DNA from: Raphanus sativus
Taxonomy: Eukaryota; Streptophyta; Magnoliopsida; Brassicales; Brassicaceae
Assembly: GCF_000801105.2 (NCBI RefSeq)
Contig: NC_079516.1
Location: 49,087,265-49,151,264, forward strand
Reading direction: 5' to 3'
DNA length: 64,000 bases
A model generated the notes under the pieces. It was not told the DNA's origin, did no database searches, and saw nothing but the letters and a program-made list of their open reading frames with translations. Position numbers and translations under genes: made by a program. Below are positions 61,743 through 64,000 of this stretch, in pieces; position 1 is the first letter of the stretch; every line of letters starts with the position of its first letter.

Positions 61743-63273
61743 TTAGGGGAGTGCTGAAGAGGGTTCTTGTTGCTGGTGATGCCAAGCAACAACATGTTTG
61801 TAAGGCAGATTACCACCAAAAATGTCCAAGGCACTTCCCACTGTTACATCCACACGTCCCTTCCCTGCTTCTTTAATCCTCTCCACATCACCCATCACTG
61901 TCACGCCTCCCGCATAAGTTACTGGAATCTGTCAAAAGTCAAAACCACATCTAAGATCCAATAATCCAAAAGCTAAAATATACATCAAACTTTGAATCAA
62001 TACTCTTTGACTTTCTAGCACGTCAATGTGTGTGTGTTTACTCACCGGAGAATAGTTGCCAAGGAATGCAACAAGCTCTTCATCAATCCCTAGCCTTGAG
62101 AAGAACAAAAGTATTATGATCAGTTACACACTGACTCAACTCTAAAGACACTGATCAAAGCACAACGCTTACTTCTTTCCTTCAACATCAACACCATGCA
62201 CCAGAAACTCATCTGCAAAACCTCCAAGAAACTCCAACGATTTCTCATCAAGCAAGACGTCGCTGAACTTCTGCCACCGATCAGTAACAATCGCATATCT
62301 TCCATCCTGTGCAGGAAAACAAAGATCGTTTCATAATAAGAACATCCAAAACATGTCAGCGAATCAATTACCTTCTTTCTGCAGCAGCTAAGGTCCAATA
62401 TCAATCTTTCTTTCCCAACAATCTTCACAAGATCTTTCAGTCTCTCAAGATCAAGCTTCCCATTGTTAAACACATACTGAAAAAAAAAAACATCAATGAT
62501 TACCACTAACACAATCCCCTAATGATAAACACGTTTAAAAAGAGCTAAATACCGAAGTGACAATAACATGACTTGCTCCCTCCTCTATATAACTCAAACA
62601 ATTCTCAGAACTGATCCCACCTCCAACCTGCAAACCGCCTAGAATTCATCGTCTTGTAATTCATTCATTCACACACGACACATTCATTAGATTTTCAAAC
62701 CAAACAGTAAGAAACAAAACCCACACCCCCAAAAGGCATTACCGGGATAAGCATGTAAAGCTCCAAGAGCTGCAGATTGGCTTAAAGGGTCTGCTCCGAG
62801 CATGATAACATGACCACCTGTGAGTCCATCTTCTTTGTACATGTTTGCATACTCTTCCGCAGATTTGTCTGATTCGAAGTTCGTCACGAGAACCGGACCG
62901 TCTTCTTTTAAGTCGCTTAGTGTGGATCCAACTATTTGTTTCACTTTCCCCTTCAAGAACAATGATATGATCTTACATAAAGCATTGAGTTTTATAAAAA
63001 AATAAAAGGATTCAGCTTTCAATACCTTGTGGATGTCGATGCAAGGTCGGAACTGAACAGCGGATATGACTTGTACCCTCGAGGGTCCTACAATACATAA
63101 ATCAAAGATTCATTACAGAGATTTGGGAAGCTGTGTAAAAGAAGTGAAACTCTGGAACAGGTCGTACGTTTTGTCTTGATGGAAAACAGTGGTCCGGAGA
63201 GTTTGAGGCTCTGGTTTTTCTGGAAAGAAGAGATACCATGATTGGAGTACAAGTGAGAGCTCCAAGTTCTCAT
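61743..63273 (-). CDS. HISN3: BBM II isomerase (ProFAR isomerase), histidine biosynthesis, plastid
   Basis: Fourth step of histidine synthesis: opens the ribose of ProFAR to give PRFAR; the HisA equivalent, also called APG10 in Arabidopsis. Eight exons: 63168-63273, 63026-63087, 62743-62950, 62553-62638, 62372-62476, 62173-62306, 62046-62094 and 61743-61928, giving 311 residues in frame. The first 45 or so residues are rich in Ser and Lys with few acids, a plastid transit peptide. The mature part is a (beta/alpha)8 barrel: [17 protein letters not shown] with catalytic-type Asp53, [42 protein letters not shown], and [12 protein letters not shown] with the second Asp (229). It ends with [10 protein letters not shown] and the phosphate-binding [14 protein letters not shown]. 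Intact. The neighbouring gene at 63963 starts divergently, 690 bp away. Confidence 0.95.
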
Positions 63274-63962
63274 ATTTGGAACAGATGAACAATCCAGGTA
63301 GTAGGTGAAGAAGAATATCTCTATGGCTTTTCTGGTTCTATTATTTAGGTAAATCAACCGAACCAAAAAATACTAAACCTAATTAAAATAGAAGGAACCG
63401 GGCCAAACCAAACTGAATAGTTATATGTAATTGTTTTTTTTCCATGCTTATATCTAAAATTGAACCGAAACCGATATCTCGTTTTTATAATTACAATTAG
63501 TAAAAGTATCTAAAACTATACTAAAAATAAACAATTCAAATCAACTGAAATTATAATATCAAAATAATTTGAATGATTCAATATTTTATTACATGAGTTA
63601 TTCCATAATCTAATACAATTTTTTTATTCAGATTATGAAAAAACTGAATAATTAAAAATCGTATGTTACTTACTTACTTTTTTTGAGTATTAACATTTTT
63701 AGTTTTGTTATCCAAATTAAAAAAACTATCTGAACCGTTTTAAATGTATTTTTTTCTTGGTTTTAAGATGAATAATAAACATTTTATATTCAAACCACCC
63801 AAAATAATAGACCTAAATTGAACCGAACACCTTTAGTACCATACCCAACTTAGAAATTCCGGTTTAAATTCAGGTTTTATGACTTTATCAATAACTAGAG
63901 ATGGTTTGATCAAAACTGGAAGCGAAAGGTTTCTCCGACAAACAAACACAGAGCGTGATGCG
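63274..63962. other. Divergent intergenic region upstream of HISN3
   Basis: AT-rich, without a gene. Its two ends (about 63350-63475 and 63810-63870) contain AACCGAAC, GGTTTAAA and CCGGGCC-like words resembling the ends of the hAT-like elements, so an old repeat may lie between, but no termini can be drawn. Confidence 0.45.
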
Positions 63963-64000
63963 ATGGAACAAGAAGAAGGTCATCAACCTCGTCTCCAACT
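63963..64000 (+). CDS. Start of an unidentified gene, cut by the window edge
   Basis: An ATG at 63963 opens a frame MEQEEGHQPRLQ that runs to the window end. The upstream AAACACAGAGCGTGATGCG has the look of a 5' leader, and the local GC content rises. Too short to identify; it could also be a chance frame. Confidence 0.4.
   Translation, partial: MEQEEGHQPRLQ

Overview
The window is nuclear DNA of a flowering plant of the mustard family, most likely Brassica or a close relative. The genes have spliceosomal GT/AG introns, the spacers are very AT-rich, and transposons of many classes fill the gaps. From memory of the Arabidopsis thaliana map, the gene order (CASP, glycine-rich protein, cyclophilin, RPS14, ubiquitin-RPL40, kinesin-5, SAUR, a basic protein of unknown function, HISN3) matches the chromosome 2 block around At2g36100 to At2g36230. 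I could not check this by alignment.

Layout. 1-16 kb: no intact gene. It holds two Helitron 3' ends, two Tourist-like MITEs and a decayed 6.0-kb Copia retrotransposon (8051-14065, TSD TAAAC), which seems to have landed inside an older DNA transposon. 16-20 kb: a tandem pair of CASP genes on the minus strand; the second carries a 658-bp hAT-like insertion in intron 1, and its neighbour shows the empty site. 20-31 kb: gene-free, with a 246-bp tandem repeat, a second Copia element (23900-29111, minus orientation, TSD TATAT, LTRs identical along all 172 bp) and a truncated LINE-like tail. 31-48 kb: the gene-rich core, with a glycine-rich secreted protein, a spliceosomal-type cyclophilin, tRNA-Asn, tRNA-Leu, RPS14, ubiquitin-RPL40, a 22-exon kinesin-5 (minus) and a SAUR gene (minus). 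48-60 kb: gene-free, with two more hAT-like elements having perfect 8-bp TSDs and a 1.6-kb CACTA-type element. 60-64 kb: an intronless basic protein, the plastid histidine-biosynthesis enzyme HISN3 (minus), and the first codons of a gene that leaves the window at the right edge.

The genes form no operon or pathway; they are a conserved plant block of housekeeping genes (translation, ubiquitin, splicing, histidine synthesis, spindle motor) plus development-related genes (CASP, SAUR, glycine-rich protein). Splice structures were worked out by hand; for CASP (two copies), cyclophilin, RPS14, UBQ-RPL40, kinesin-5 and HISN3 the exon lengths sum to an open frame of the family's expected size.

I found no new biochemical system. 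The most unusual pattern is a set of nine tiny insertions (12-45 bp), each containing an A or T run and flanked by 10-19-bp direct repeats. In the eight that can be oriented, the base just before the poly(A) is C. They look like extremely 5'-truncated retroinsertions.
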